From: Luidia sarsii
Taxonomy: Eukaryota; Echinodermata; Asteroidea; Paxillosida; Luidiidae
DNA: 64,000 nt
NCBI GenBank assembly: GCA_949987565.1
Contig: OX465111.1
Coordinates: 15,908,359-15,972,358, forward strand
Reading direction: 5' to 3'
Shown: in pieces, positions 11,731-22,900 of the stretch
Layout of the letters: each line of letters opens with the position of its first letter
Numbering within the stretch: the stretch's first letter is position 1
Notes under the pieces: model-generated
Database searches by the model: none
The model's input: the letters and a program-made list of their open reading frames with translations, nothing else
What the model was told of the DNA's origin: nothing
Position numbers and translations under genes: made by a program

Positions 11731-12090
11731 TGACAAACGAGGAGATATACGGGTTCAACATTCTGAAATATTTTGAAAATGTAGAAAGGGCGTGTAAAAA
11801 CCACAATGTCAGGTACTCGCATTTTTGTCAGTAATCAATTTGGAATATTGTGACATTTCTTGAGGCCTATGCCTAAAATGCTAGGTAACGATCACTCCCT
11901 GTATACGATTTAATAGACCTAGGCCTAATACTCTCTAGTTTCCTGTGGTTTCCACTAAATAGAGTGAAGGTTTCTTCAAAAATAAATAAATAAATGATTC
12001 CACAATCATTATGCACGAATTGTAAGAGCTGTTCGCCCAAAGTAAGATACTTTAATTTAACTTCATCACTGACTTCCTTATAGCTTTACT

Positions 12091-12228
12091 CTAGTAGCAA
12101 CCAAACAACTCAAAACGCATACTGCATTCCTCGTAGCAGGCAGTCGGCAGAATACGTATGTATCTGGTATGCAAAGCACTCCCGAATACAGTCTCGGCGT
12201 TGCTAGAATGATCGGTGTTACCGACGAA
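12091..12228 (-). CDS. discoidin protein exon 5: end of F5/8C domain
   Basis: Acceptor TTTGACAG, phase 0. Encodes FVGNTDHSSNAETVF, RYIRILP, ECSMRFELFGC, then Y and TAG. The terminal GC pairs with the opening cysteine of the domain. This exon is 45 codons long and easily missed. Confidence 0.85.
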   Translation of the reverse strand, partial: FVGNTDHSSNAETVFGSALHTRYIRILPTACYEECSMRFELFGCY

Positions 12229-15200
12229 CTGTCAAAAAAAATCAGGCACAAAACAAGCAAAGGTTTGATTCTGTTTTTCAGAAAGGTCCTGCGGGCTCGA
12301 ATATTTTTGAGAATATTTAAAAATAGGTAAAAGATGCAACAGACTTGTTACTATCACTATTAAAGTCATTATCTCATACATATCCATGCTGGCTTGGACC
12401 CCATTGGGTATTTTTTGCTCATCAGAGAGAAGCTACTAGTAGTATTTTACCGCCATGTAGGCCCTTATTGATGAAACGTTATTTTAGGGGTTATAATTGC
12501 AGTAAAAAGCCAAAGTCGTGAACAGAACATAGTTTGTACCAATTGAAAGGAGACAGCCAGCAAGCAAAAAACATGGCCACAACACATGAAGGGGTTGCCA
12601 AAATAATATGAAAACCTCCAAAAGAGTGGAACGTCGTCCACATATTATACAAGTTTGTGAGATACCTACCGTAGTTGGTGTGCCATTCGCATTGGTCACG
12701 TTATCCCACGACTGCCCATCACTGCTGTAGGCCACTTGGTACTCCGCCACCCATTCAAAGTCGTCGCTTTTCCAAAACATCCCTTGAGTGATGACGCCCG
12801 TTATGAAGACACCGGCAGTAAACTCAACCTGAATCCACGGATTGGGCACTTGAGTCCCTGCGCACCATGCTCCCCCTGTTCAAAACAACATTATATCACC
12901 GTAAGAGGAATGTGATCACGCCCTGGTCAAAAGCACGATGCCCTCGTATTTTGTCTCAAGCATAGTGTACAAATGTTGAGATTCGAAGCTTTGCATGGTG
13001 GAATCACTCTGTGGAAAGAGAGTCGTGGTACTTTCTCTACCAAGAACGGAAATGACTCTGAGATGAGTCTGCTCTCTTCAAACCATACTCGTTCTCGAAA
13101 CTTGAGTAGATAGTGATAAATAGGGATCTTTGTTTACCATTCGCTAAGATTTGCGTGGATTCAATGTTTACTCCGAAATTGGAATGTGTCCGTACGATGA
13201 AATTTAACTTAATCTTCCTCATCTCCCTGCGTATTTATGTTACGATGTTCTTACCTTGCTTGTTGAGACGAGCGAAGTGTGATACGCATAACGAAAATAA
13301 ACTATAAGATGAGGCTGTGATCTTATCATCTTGAATGGTGCCATCCTCCATCCCAAGAGGTTGAATTCCCGACGGGCAAGGATTGATGGTTCCGCTTAGC
13401 CCTGGGGACGAGGAAAATTGAACTCAAGGTAATGAATAAATACAAGTAGTAGCCTAGTGTTTTGGTCCAATCTGAGCCTTTCTCTTTGCAAATGCATAAA
13501 TTCTGTGATTCTGCCTTTGAAATAAAGACCCTATGCTGCTGTCAGGCACGCTAAAATTTTCAGATTAGCATTTGGGTAATTAAATCAGTAAGCTTCTTCT
13601 TCTTTTTTGACTTTGCAAGGGGTTTTCGTTTATCCTAGTTCAGAGTTCAATGAACACGCCCCACCGTTTGAGCAATTGAGCCATTGACGAATCTCCTCCG
13701 GGTCGTTGCTGACCAGAAAGTCGTCATAGTAGGTGACCGGGAACGGCCGGCAAGGTGCCCGGGTGTTGAACGAGCCCAGTCCAAGCTGAGTGCACTGACA
13801 GGGGTCCTCCACAGGGATAACCCAGCGGTACTTGTTGTCAGAGGCTGGGTCGGGCTCCTGGCCGAAGGTGCAGGCGAGAACTCAAACAGAAAACAGGAAA
13901 TTTGGTAGACATGATGTGTGATGACGAAAATTAGAAGAATGTAAACATGGAACATTTTTTGCTCCCCACATTTTGAACAAAATCGTCATGTTTGGAGAAG
14001 AATTCTTCGTTTCCTTTGGAGAACCAGGGGCAGATTTCACGAAACTCTTTTAGATAGATTTTAGGACGTGTGATGTGTCCTGACTGTAAGATCAATCTTG
14101 ATTATGACGCGTCCTCAGACCGATTTCACCAAACTCATCTTATGCAAGTCTTGTTCTTGACACGTTTGAACAGACTGTAAATTATTGGACGAGGATAAAC
14201 TGTTTAATGCAACGGCTGTATACCACGCTCAATTTATTCAATTTGGTAACTATACATGTAACACCCGTAGGCATGATTTTATGAGTGCCCATTAGATGAT
14301 TACAAAATGGCTAATTGGATGTGTTTCAGGTGAGAGTTTCTCCGGCTTAGATCATGTGATTGTCGGTACTTCTTATCATGTTTCGCTATAGGCCTACGTA
14401 TACAAGACGAAAATAATACTCGAATCTCATGCCGTTCGCCATAACATTTCTTTGTTCCAAATATTGCCCTATATTGTCCTGCGATCAGACAGAAGCACAA
14501 ACGCTACTTTGTTATTCGGCATCATAGTATGAGAAGACCTATACTATAGGGACCGGTCCTAGGTTAAGACGAGTTCAAGCGCGTTGCTATAAGGCCGTTT
14601 TCACACTATGAACGTTCGATCCGTGTGACGAAATCTACACGGGTCACTTTCAACACGGGTCACTTTCGCTCCGTTTTCACACTACTCACCGCAACACCGA
14701 CATTAGCTCGACACGTGTAACGTTTCGACCCGTGTATTTCGCGATCGTTTCACACTACACACAGTATCGCGCTTTCAACACGGGTAGACTCTATAGTGCC
14801 ATATAGCTACAGTGTGATGCTGCCACGCATGCACTCGGCCGTTACGTTACACGAACTCAACCCAGAGACGTTCACACTACGGATTTCAACACGTGTCGGA
14901 CTTCTCAACACGGGTCGACAGCTCTCAACCCACCTTCCGAGCAGGGTTGGTTTCAACACGTGTCGAGCGCTCTACACGGGTCGACGCCGTGTTGAAATCG
15001 TGTAGTGTGAAAACACGTGTCCAACACGGAGATTTTTCGTAGTGTGAAAAGCCCTATAGAAGTTGAGACGCGTTAAACGCTTTGGTGAAATCGGTCCGAG
15101 GACGCATCTTGACATAAGACGAGTCGGAGTTACCATTCCTGAGACGCGTCTCAGCGTTACGTGAAATCGGCCGCAGGTTCAGGTCCATAGAACTTGAATC

Positions 15201-15499
15201 AGCACGATTAGATTAGGAGACAAAATTTAGTGCCGAAATGTAATTTTTTTTAAAGGGTAGTGTGACATTAATGGTTTGAAGTCGTTACCTCGAACCCTCT
15301 TGGATGATTACCAGTGATTTGAGTGACAAGGAAAGCGTTTTGCTTTCTTAAATGTACGTTTAAGGATTTTCGACATTATGTAGGCCTATAGGCCTACAAT
15401 AAACATTGATGCTTGAAATTGTTAATCAGAATACAGCTTACCTGTAATTTTAGTGGCTAAGAAACAGAAAGAAGTCATTGCGAGCGCCTGCAGCAACAT
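12091..15499 (-). CDS. secreted discoidin (F5/8 type C) domain protein, complete
   Basis: Five minus-strand exons, 15499-15442, 13880-13665, 13401-13255, 12875-12670 and 12228-12091, join in phase (1,1,1,0) to encode 254 residues. Residues 1-19 (MLLQALAMTSFCFLATKIT) look like a signal peptide. Residues about 20-98 hold six cysteines (ACTFG, DPCQCTQ, APCR, LNCSNG) and match no domain I know. Residues about 99-252 are one complete F5/8C (discoidin) domain: PLGMEDGTIQDDKITASS, ARLNK, GAWCAG, NPWIQVEF, GNTD, RYIRI and a final GC, with a stop two residues later. Such domains bind glycans, phospholipids or collagen. The start is the only ATG giving a signal peptide at a phase-compatible donor. Confidence 0.85.
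12270..12305 (+). repeat. decayed PLE-tail motif
   Basis: TTCAGAAAGGTCCTGCGG followed by GCTCGAATA matches the stem II region of the intact motif; the GAAAC and GTC blocks are lost. Confidence 0.4.
12670..12875 (-). CDS. discoidin protein exon 4: F5/8C core
   Basis: Acceptor AACAG, donor TACG/GTAGGT. Encodes GAWCAGTQVPNPWIQVEF, the GVITQG strand, WVAEYQVAYSSDGQSW and NANGT, all standard F5/8C positions. Ends in phase 0. Confidence 0.9.
13255..13401 (-). CDS. discoidin protein exon 3: start of F5/8C domain
   Basis: Acceptor CCCCAG, donor CAAG/GTAAGA. Encodes NPCPSGIQPLGMEDGTIQ, ITASS and ARLNK, the canonical opening of an F5/8C domain. Confidence 0.85.
13665..13880 (-). CDS. discoidin protein exon 2: unrecognised Cys-containing region
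   Basis: Acceptor TTTGAG before 13880, donor AACG/GTGGGG after 13665; the donor is weak but gives the right phase. Encodes ACTFGQEPDP, then RWVIPVEDPCQCTQ and WLNCSNG. No matching family recalled. Confidence 0.75.
14021..15180. mobile_element. MITE-like element with inverted ends, host of a nested MITE
   Basis: The left end GAACCAGGGGCAGATTTCAC and the reverse complement of the right end (GAACCTGCGGCCGATTTCAC) match at most positions. Inner blocks also pair: GACGCGTCCTCAGACCG at about 14107 and its inverse near 15095. The left and right halves are separated by a second element at 14592-15054. Confidence 0.6.
14592..15054. mobile_element. MITE-like element, TIR GGCCGTTTTCACAC
   Basis: Terminal inverted repeats GGCCGTTTTCACACTATGAA and, inverted on the right, GGGCTTTTCACACTACGAA. 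TATA flanks both sides (14588-14591 and 15055-15058), a candidate target duplication. The interior is packed with inverted CAACACGGGTC and ACACGTGTCG units. No coding capacity. Confidence 0.65.
15442..15499 (-). CDS. discoidin protein exon 1: signal peptide
   Basis: ATG at 15499-15497, donor ACAG/GTAAGC after 15442, phase 1. Encodes a short hydrophobic leader. The region upstream (15500-15745) contains a local tandem duplication. Confidence 0.75.
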
Positions 15500-15501
15500 T
15501 T

Positions 15502-15745
15502 TCGTGACTGGTGTCGTCAGCGTTTCTTGTCGCCAAACTGCTGCACTTCTCCGATATCCGTAGCTATTACCAAGACCTTCCCGGTGAAGAAGGTATCTAT
15601 ATTCCCGCGACGTCAATTTTGACAATGGTTGCAATTTGCAGTTTCGTGACTGGTGTCGTTAGCATAAAGTGCCGTTCGTCAAACGACGGCTGCAATTCTC
15701 AGGCAACGTTTATTGCCAGGTCGACCTTCACGATATTCCCGTGAC
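15502..15745. repeat. local tandem duplication upstream of the discoidin gene
   Basis: TTCGTGACTGGTGTCGT occurs at about 15511 and 15643, each followed by similar sequence (CGCCAAACTGCTGCA versus CGTCAAACGACGGCTGCA) and a GATATTCCCG-type block. Unit near 135 bp, about two copies, covering the likely 5' untranslated region or promoter. Confidence 0.5.
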
Positions 15746-15749
15746 AATG

Positions 15750-17940
15750 GCTGCATCCTGCGAGCGGAAATTAATAAAAGGTGAATAGGTTGCCTGTTGC
15801 CTCTCAACTCTCAAGGAGCCATACCGTAGTTACCTCTCAAGGTAATCACGACGAAGTACCAATACAACATGCTGTCTGTATTATTAGCGACGGCGAAAAT
15901 AATCTACATGTAGGCCCTAGATTGCAGTTCCCATTACTTGTGTTTTACTATTTACCATGTGTTTTACTATTCTGTTATATGTACTGAGGGCCTCTATGAA
16001 AAGCAGTGCTGTGCATTGATTGGAGCTTACCCTCATTAAATTTTACTCAAATAAAAATTACAACTGTACAATGGTGTTTAAATATGGAGGGAAAATAATG
16101 GCATAAGATGGTTTCCATAACTTTGATATAATGCTTTAATCGGAGCTTTTATTAGGAGAATGGAAAAATGTCAGCAAGTTTAAACAAAGACCACCAAGGA
16201 TAAGATAGGCTGCATGTTTTTATTTGTTATTTGTAGGTCCAATAACATACAATATTATAGTTTCTGCTTTGTAATGACGGTGGATGTGGTACACTTTATT
16301 TACTATTTTTAATGGCAGAATCAACGATCATCATGGCCAGTTTGCATCCTCAGAGTTCCTTGGGTTTTTTTCCGAGGGGGAGGTTAGGAAAGTGAGCTTG
16401 TCATGTAAAAAACATCAAAAGTTACCATTGCTCATGAATGACCACATTGCTACAGTTCTGATAATTGTCATGATGTCGGTTTTTCCTGTCATCTTAACAG
16501 AACGAGCCACCATACATTAGCACGCCTTTCTACCTTTACCTGGCTCAGTGTATATTCTAGTGGTACTCGCTGTGCAATATGCAGCATGATATGAAGCCTC
16601 GAAGCAAACTGAAACTGAATGAAAAAAAAAACATCTTTCCAAAGTTTCATTTTGTCGAGGTAGCAACATCGTAAATGAAGCTCGAATGCCCAAGGACTCT
16701 GGTCAATAGAGAGAGCCGAGAGCAGTTGGCGCCCCTCTTTTTTTATGAATCTCTTTACGGTTATCTTACGGTTAAGATGATTGGCAATATGGCCTCGACA
16801 AGGCTAGCCTATGAAAATTGCACAGGAATGGCGTGAGGCAAATACGTTGAACGATCCTGTACAGCAATATTTTCTCTTTTTATTTTTTTAAATAAAATTG
16901 AACAGCACCAGGTTGTTCTTCAATGTTTTGCATGGAGCATAATGCAATAGCATCTAAATTGTGAATAAAAAGTAGACGGGAAAATTTCCGAATATTTTGT
17001 TTGCTTCAGTATTTTGATTGAGGGAAGGACCTACAAGGTCTTGTTCACATTCGGTTATTTTGTATGTAGATCGTGAACAAGAATTTTAAAAGATTCAGCG
17101 AATCGATCGATTGTGAGTCAAAGATTTTTCTCTCCTTTTTCAGACGTTGCAAATGCAAGCGACACTTGTTTATAAAAAAGGAAATCTGATTAAACAACGA
17201 ACACGGAAAGTAGGCTACAATATAAGTTAACGGGCAAAGAAGAGACAGTGGCGCATAGCAACAAAGAGAACTTCACCACGACGGTTTAGTCATCAATGCT
17301 TCCACCAAAATAAAATTGAATAATAAACAAAGCTTCGCGATTTGGCAAACACCATTAAATGGACGCATGTGGACAAGTTTGGGGGACGTTACAGGATTGA
17401 TTAACACTCTGTCACCGAATTTATAAAATTCAATAACAAGACTGCGTTTTAAAAATGTGAAGTTAACGACGGAGACATCGGACATGATTTGGGGGAAATC
17501 GAGGGTGATAGTACATGTACTGTATTATGGAATTTTGAAAGATATGACGTATGACGGCGGTGGTGTACGGTGTCCCGAAGAGGTCAAACCGCGAAAGTAA
17601 ATTATATGACTTTGCTGCTGGTTGGTAACTTGGCTATATCTACAAAATGGACAGGATTTAGACACTCAATTAGTATTCTATAATCATAAGACAGCACGTA
17701 ACATGGGACAGCACAGTGGCCCAGTAAGATTTCAGTAAAATGGATAGTACATGTAGTTCCAATAGTTCTGGAAAAAAGGACTTTCGTGCATTTTTTTTTT
17801 ACGGAAACAAAGTGTATGATGTAAAATATCAAGGTCATTAATATTGTCTTCTCATTATCTTCATCCTACTCCCTCTCCTTCTCCAACTTCTCCATCTCTT
17901 CTCTTTTTTTCTAGAGAGATTCGCATATGGCTCAACTTTA
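15750..17940. other. intergenic DNA, no gene seen
   Basis: AT-rich, without recognisable exons, RNA genes or clear repeats. Confidence 0.55.
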
Positions 17941-18330
17941 GCCGCGTTTCCACTGGACTAAAATTTAACCGAGACCATGGTTAAATTTCTAATGGTCAAA
18001 TCTGACCGTCGTTCCCACTTGAACTTTTGAGTTGGTCAATTTATCCGAGGTGATGGTTAAAGTAACTGAGCTAGCAAAAATCATTTGTGCACAGTGCATG
18101 TACGCCGAGTCGCGTTTTACCAAGTGGTGTGTTTCCACTGGACTAATCCGCTCGGTTAAACTTACCTGGTCACCTTTACTGGGCAGAGGTTGGCCAGTAA
18201 AAGTAACCATTCAGCTTGGTTAAAGTAACCAAGAGGAAATTTAACTGGGCCGTTTCCACTTGACTTAAAATGGGAAAAGTAACCATAGTCTCAGTTACTT
18301 TAACCAAAATAAGTCCAGTGGAAACGCGGG
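17941..18330 (+). mobile_element. MITE copy A, TIR CGTTTCCACTGGAC, TTA duplication
   Basis: 390 bp with inverted ends GCCGCGTTTCCACTGGAC and (right end, inverted) CCCGCGTTTCCACTGGAC, flanked by TTA on both sides (17938-17940, 18331-18333). A 3-bp TWA duplication is typical of PIF/Harbinger elements. The interior is built from GGTTAAAGTAACC-type palindromes and has no coding capacity. Confidence 0.75.
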
Positions 18331-18796
18331 TTAGCCGTCCTTTCGTTCAAGGCACATGGTATGTGAGCCGTGTCCACATTACCATTCACTTCCAAATTAA
18401 CATTTGATTATCAAATCAGCTCTGTGAAGCTACCAGCTACTGTGGATTTGTACAGAAATAACAGACAAGAGTGAACCCACGCCAAGCATTAGTAATATAA
18501 AACATTTTATTAGATAAATATTACAAAAATGAGATGCTCCTTACACAAGTGATTTGATGGACAATAAACAACGATATACGGATAAAGTGGTAGAAAATGA
18601 GTCAGGGCAACACCATATGACTTGTGACCTCTGATCAACCATTCAAATGAAAAGGCTCTCTTTTTTCGAGTCCTTACTTGCTCATCCACGTGTCATCACT
18701 GTCATGCCTAGAGTTTCTCCCTCTGGGCCTTTTGGACATGGGCGGTCACCTATGTCTGGACCCCTGTATGCCCCGGTTGTAATTTCCACATCATAA
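18331..18796. other. spacer between two inverted MITE copies
   Basis: Single-copy looking DNA with no gene. It would form the loop if the flanking copies paired. Confidence 0.5.
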
Positions 18797-19211
18797 GCTG
18801 CATTTCCACTGGACTTATTTTGGTCAAAGTGACCGAGACTATGGTTACTTAAAGTAACCGAGACTATGGTTACTTTTCCCATTTTAAGTCCAGTGGAAAC
18901 GGCCCAGTTAAATTTCCTCTCGGTTACTTTAACCGAGCCGAATGGTTACTTTTACCGGCCAACCTCTGCCCAGTAAAAGTGACCAGGTCAGTTTAACCGA
19001 GCCGATAAGTCCAGTGGAAACGCACCACTCGGTAAAACGCGACTCGGCGTTCATGCACTGTGCACAGATATTTTTTGCCAGCTCGGTTACTTCAACCATC
19101 GTCTCCGTTAAATTGACTGACTCAAAAGTCCAAGTGGGAACGACGGTCAAATTTGACCATTGGAAATTTCACCATCGTCTCCTTTAAATTTTAGTCCAGT
19201 GGAAACGTGGC
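18797..19211 (-). mobile_element. MITE copy B, inverted relative to copy A
   Basis: 415 bp, same ends (GCTGCATTTCCACTGGAC and inverted GCCACGTTTCCACTGGAC) and same interior as 17941-18330 but in opposite orientation. Flanks are TAA and TTA, so the target duplication is imperfect or has one mutation. Confidence 0.75.
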
Positions 19212-19664
19212 TTAGGCATATAAATACCACTGTTATTCTGTCCAGCTTCAATTTGGCCGCCCCCACCTTCCTTCCCAAGTTCATAATGGCTGTATGTGGG
19301 CATGCATGTCGGGTGCTCACACACAGCTGTATGGATACAAGAACTCTTTTTAGCATGTACATGATTTAGCTGTAAAACTTGAATTAAAATAGCGTCCGAT
19401 CTCAGACAATGAGCATTCAATCCAGTGGTACCTAACCATTCTTCACAAGTTCATAGTCAACTGGGCGTAGGCATTCAAGTCCGTGCTATTCACAGTCACA
19501 GCTGTGAATGCAATGATCCTATTCAGCTTGTCCACAATGTCCACTGTGACAGCATCCAGCCATGACGGATACAAACTTAATCAACACTTTGTCATTCCAA
19601 CCTCGGCTGTTTTTCCATCCTGGCCTTAGGGATACAGTACAATTGCAACCATCCTTCATAAAGT

Positions 19665-19958
19665 TCACAGTCCATTGTACATAGGCATGCAGGTGGGTCG
19701 GTCCTTGTACAGCCCGCTGGCCTCCAACACTCCCCAGGGAGCACAGATCCACGGATCGTTGGTGACGTTCTGCCAGTTGAGGAGCCCTTCTTTCAGACTC
19801 TTCAGGGCAGGTGCTAGCTTGGGGTCAGCAGCCAGGTTGACCAACTCCTCCGGGTCAACCGTGTGGTCATACAGCTCCCACTGGGGCCGGTAGTAGTAGT
19901 CACGTAGCGTCTTGAACCAGTGGGTGGGCTTTCCTGCAACAGTTCGTCTTAGTAGGTC
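19665..19958 (-). CDS. SGSH: SGSH exon 6: C-terminal domain
   Basis: Acceptor GTGCAG, phase 0. Encodes [33 protein letters not shown] and [12 protein letters not shown], stop at 19665-19667. Confidence 0.95.
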   Translation of the reverse strand, partial: DLLRRTVAGKPTHWFKTLRDYYYRPQWELYDHTVDPEELVNLAADPKLAPALKSLKEGLLNWQNVTNDPWICAPWGVLEASGLYKDRPTCMPMYNGL

Positions 19959-22900
19959 CTGCACGAAACCAAGAAAACAGTCAACAAAGAAAGGGCTCTA
20001 AAAAAATCTTTAAAAACAGCTTACTGGTGTAACTGAATTACACATGTGCAAATCTCATGTGATCTTTGATGTTTGATCCTCCTCACCCTTTTGTTTGTTT
20101 TCCCTTTGATCTCCCCTCCCTTTGTGCATACATCTGCATCCCATTTTTTCTCCTTCCTCTGTCATGTGTGTCAGGGCTTTCCTTCCCCTGACTGTGTATG
20201 TCCTTGTTACTTTGCCTTTGACAAAGGTCCTGCTTGGATCGAAACGTCAGGCCCTCTTATGTGCAAATCTCATAAGTTACTTTAATTTACATAAAGACCT
20301 GAGAGCTTCGGTGCACAAGTTGATGATTATCATCATACCCATCCAATCCTAATCCATGCTTTCTAAACTAGAGCAAAGTTTCTGTTTATGGAAACAACCT
20401 GGAATGAATCAGCAATAATGGGGGCATCATCGGGATTTGGCAGGGCTAGGAGTCAGAGGGTCATTGTACCGTATGTACCCCAAACCAAGCCGTGCTAGGC
20501 TTCCAACCCACCTGAAACGTGGAGGAGATGTAGAAGTCCTGGTCAATACCGAAGGGTGCCAAGCTGTTCAGGTTGTGTATCAGCTTGTGCCTGCTGTCCC
20601 GCACCACACGCATGGGATAGTACATGGTGACCTCATGGAGGTTGTGGCTGGCATAGACCTTGTCCCTTCCTGTTGTGCCACCACTAGAGGTCTCACTCTG
20701 CAGGATGGGAAGGAGGGAGCGACCGGTCATCTGGACTCGGTGCTTGTTTAGGATGTAGTTCGGTTGAGGGAGGCCAAACCAGTCCAGCACAGTTGGGGTC
20801 AGGTCAGTCAGGGAGGCAAAAGCTGCTGTCTCTTGGCCCCAACGCTGCGGCTGATAAGGGGAGGAGACCAAGAGAGGCACTCCCATGCCTGAGTCATACA
20901 GGTTGGTGCGGCCATTGGGGAACGGGATGCCATTATCGGAGGTGTACAGAACCAAGGTGTCCTTGGCATGGCCTGCTTCCTCAAGCTCTTTCAGGATCAG
21001 CCCAATCCCTGTCAAAGTAACACAACATCTATCATTACAGAAAATCATGCTGGCATTGGGATGCTCTTCAGTACTCAGATGGAAGAGACTAATCTAAAAG
21101 GAATCTGCAATGTGAACAATCCTTCTGTGGTTCAAACTTCCTTGGGATACTCTTACACATACCGTTGGCAACTCAAACCAAAAGTGGATGGCTGGTAAAC
21201 TTCCCGACATTCAACAACCAACTTTAGCTGCCAGTTGCTGAATGTCAGTTACAAACATCAAAGCAGTAAGTTTTGACCGCTGCAGTGTTTGAAAACAATA
21301 CCTTTTGTCAAGATATGAGGCCTATTTGTTCCCTAGCCTAATGAACACCTCTGTGCCAGGTACGGTAGCTTTCCATTCAACTTTGCTCAAAGGGGTTAGG
21401 GTAAAATGCAGTCTATGGGAGGTGGGGAAGGGTGGAGTTTGCAATCACCCTGATCCAATCTGCTGATGGTGGTGTACTGAGCAGCAAGATCCTGCCTGGC
21501 CGCCGGTGTGTCCTGCACAAAGCTTGGTACAACCACATCGTCTGGCTGGTAGAGGGTGGGCGTCCAGTCCTCAATGCGGCCCATCCCAGGCTGGCCGTTG
21601 CCGAACTTCTCACAGAATTGGCCGTACTGAGGATGGGTGTGACCACATCTGTGGGGGTCATGGAAGCCAATGTACAGGAAGAATGGCTGGCTGCATGCAG
21701 AAGATTAAATGAAGCAGGGAGACAAAAATATAGATATCTAAAATCAAATTCTATTATTTGGTTTATCTTGACCTACGTAAGTAAGGTGATACAAATCAAT
21801 TGAAATCTGCATACTGACCTCAATGACCCAACTTGTAAACCTTGAAACTTGTAATCCACAGGTCTCAGGTTCAAGTTCCGGTCCAATCAAAGTTTTCTTT
21901 GCCAATTTTTCAATATGTTAAATATTTCTGTACATGTAATTTCTTTCTCTTCTTCGATTGTATAAATGCATACTTTTTGAGCGGACCCAAGTGGAATTTT
22001 CAGCTTTTTGGTCTATCCTAGGCTTTGTTTTAATTTCTTGAGTGTACTGTCATGTTATTGTTTCATGTTCATGCATGGCAGCAGGTAGGACAATGGATCA
22101 TCCACAAATTACATTCATAATGGGCTATTATAACTCATTTATCACATAAGTCTACTTTCTAATTCGAAGCTTTGGGAATTTGACCCCTTGATTTGATTGA
22201 GGTTAAGTTTGGCTCAGATTGGAAAAGCAGAGCACAGAGGACTCACCCCGAGGATTTGTTGTTCAGGAACTCGTGGGCAAAGTCCCGCATCAGTGAGATG
22301 TTTCGTCCAACCTGCAGGATGGAGAAGCCGTCTTGCTCTGTCTTGGAGAAGTCAAATGGGTAGACTGACTCCGGAGCCACATGCTTCTTGCCTATGATGC
22401 CTGTATGAGGTGAGGGCAGTGCAAAGGAGAAAGATCTTTAGCATACAGGGAAAGTCCCATCTATCTGGAATCATCCCAATGAAATTCAACCATACATCTC
22501 CCTGTCCTTCAGAATTTCTTTCAAAGGTCGAAACTCTATTGAAAAATGGGTCATCAGTACCATCCAAAATTTAGAGGGCTGACGTTTCAAACAAATGTAG
22601 AATGTACTCGAAAACAGTACATGTACAGTAAGTGAAACAGAATCAGTGTAAAAGGAACAAGTTAAAACTTAAAGCTAAGATTTTTACAGATTTACATAAC
22701 TTTGATTTGACTGGAATAGCTTGGCTTGGATTGAAAGGTTGGGATCTTTGAATTTTGGTACTTGCGTCAGAGTAGTACCAGTAGTTTGCAGCATGTTTGT
22801 ATCCGTCTGAAATATTTTTATCAGGCACTGGGAAAAGCACTGAGCAATCAGTGTTTATCACGTCGAGCAAGGGCAAAACCTCATTGAATTATGTATGTAT

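Noticed and set aside
20437..20751. Plus-strand open frames opposite SGSH exons (also 21432-21803, 20793-21020)
   Set aside because: Antisense shadows of well supported minus-strand SGSH exons.
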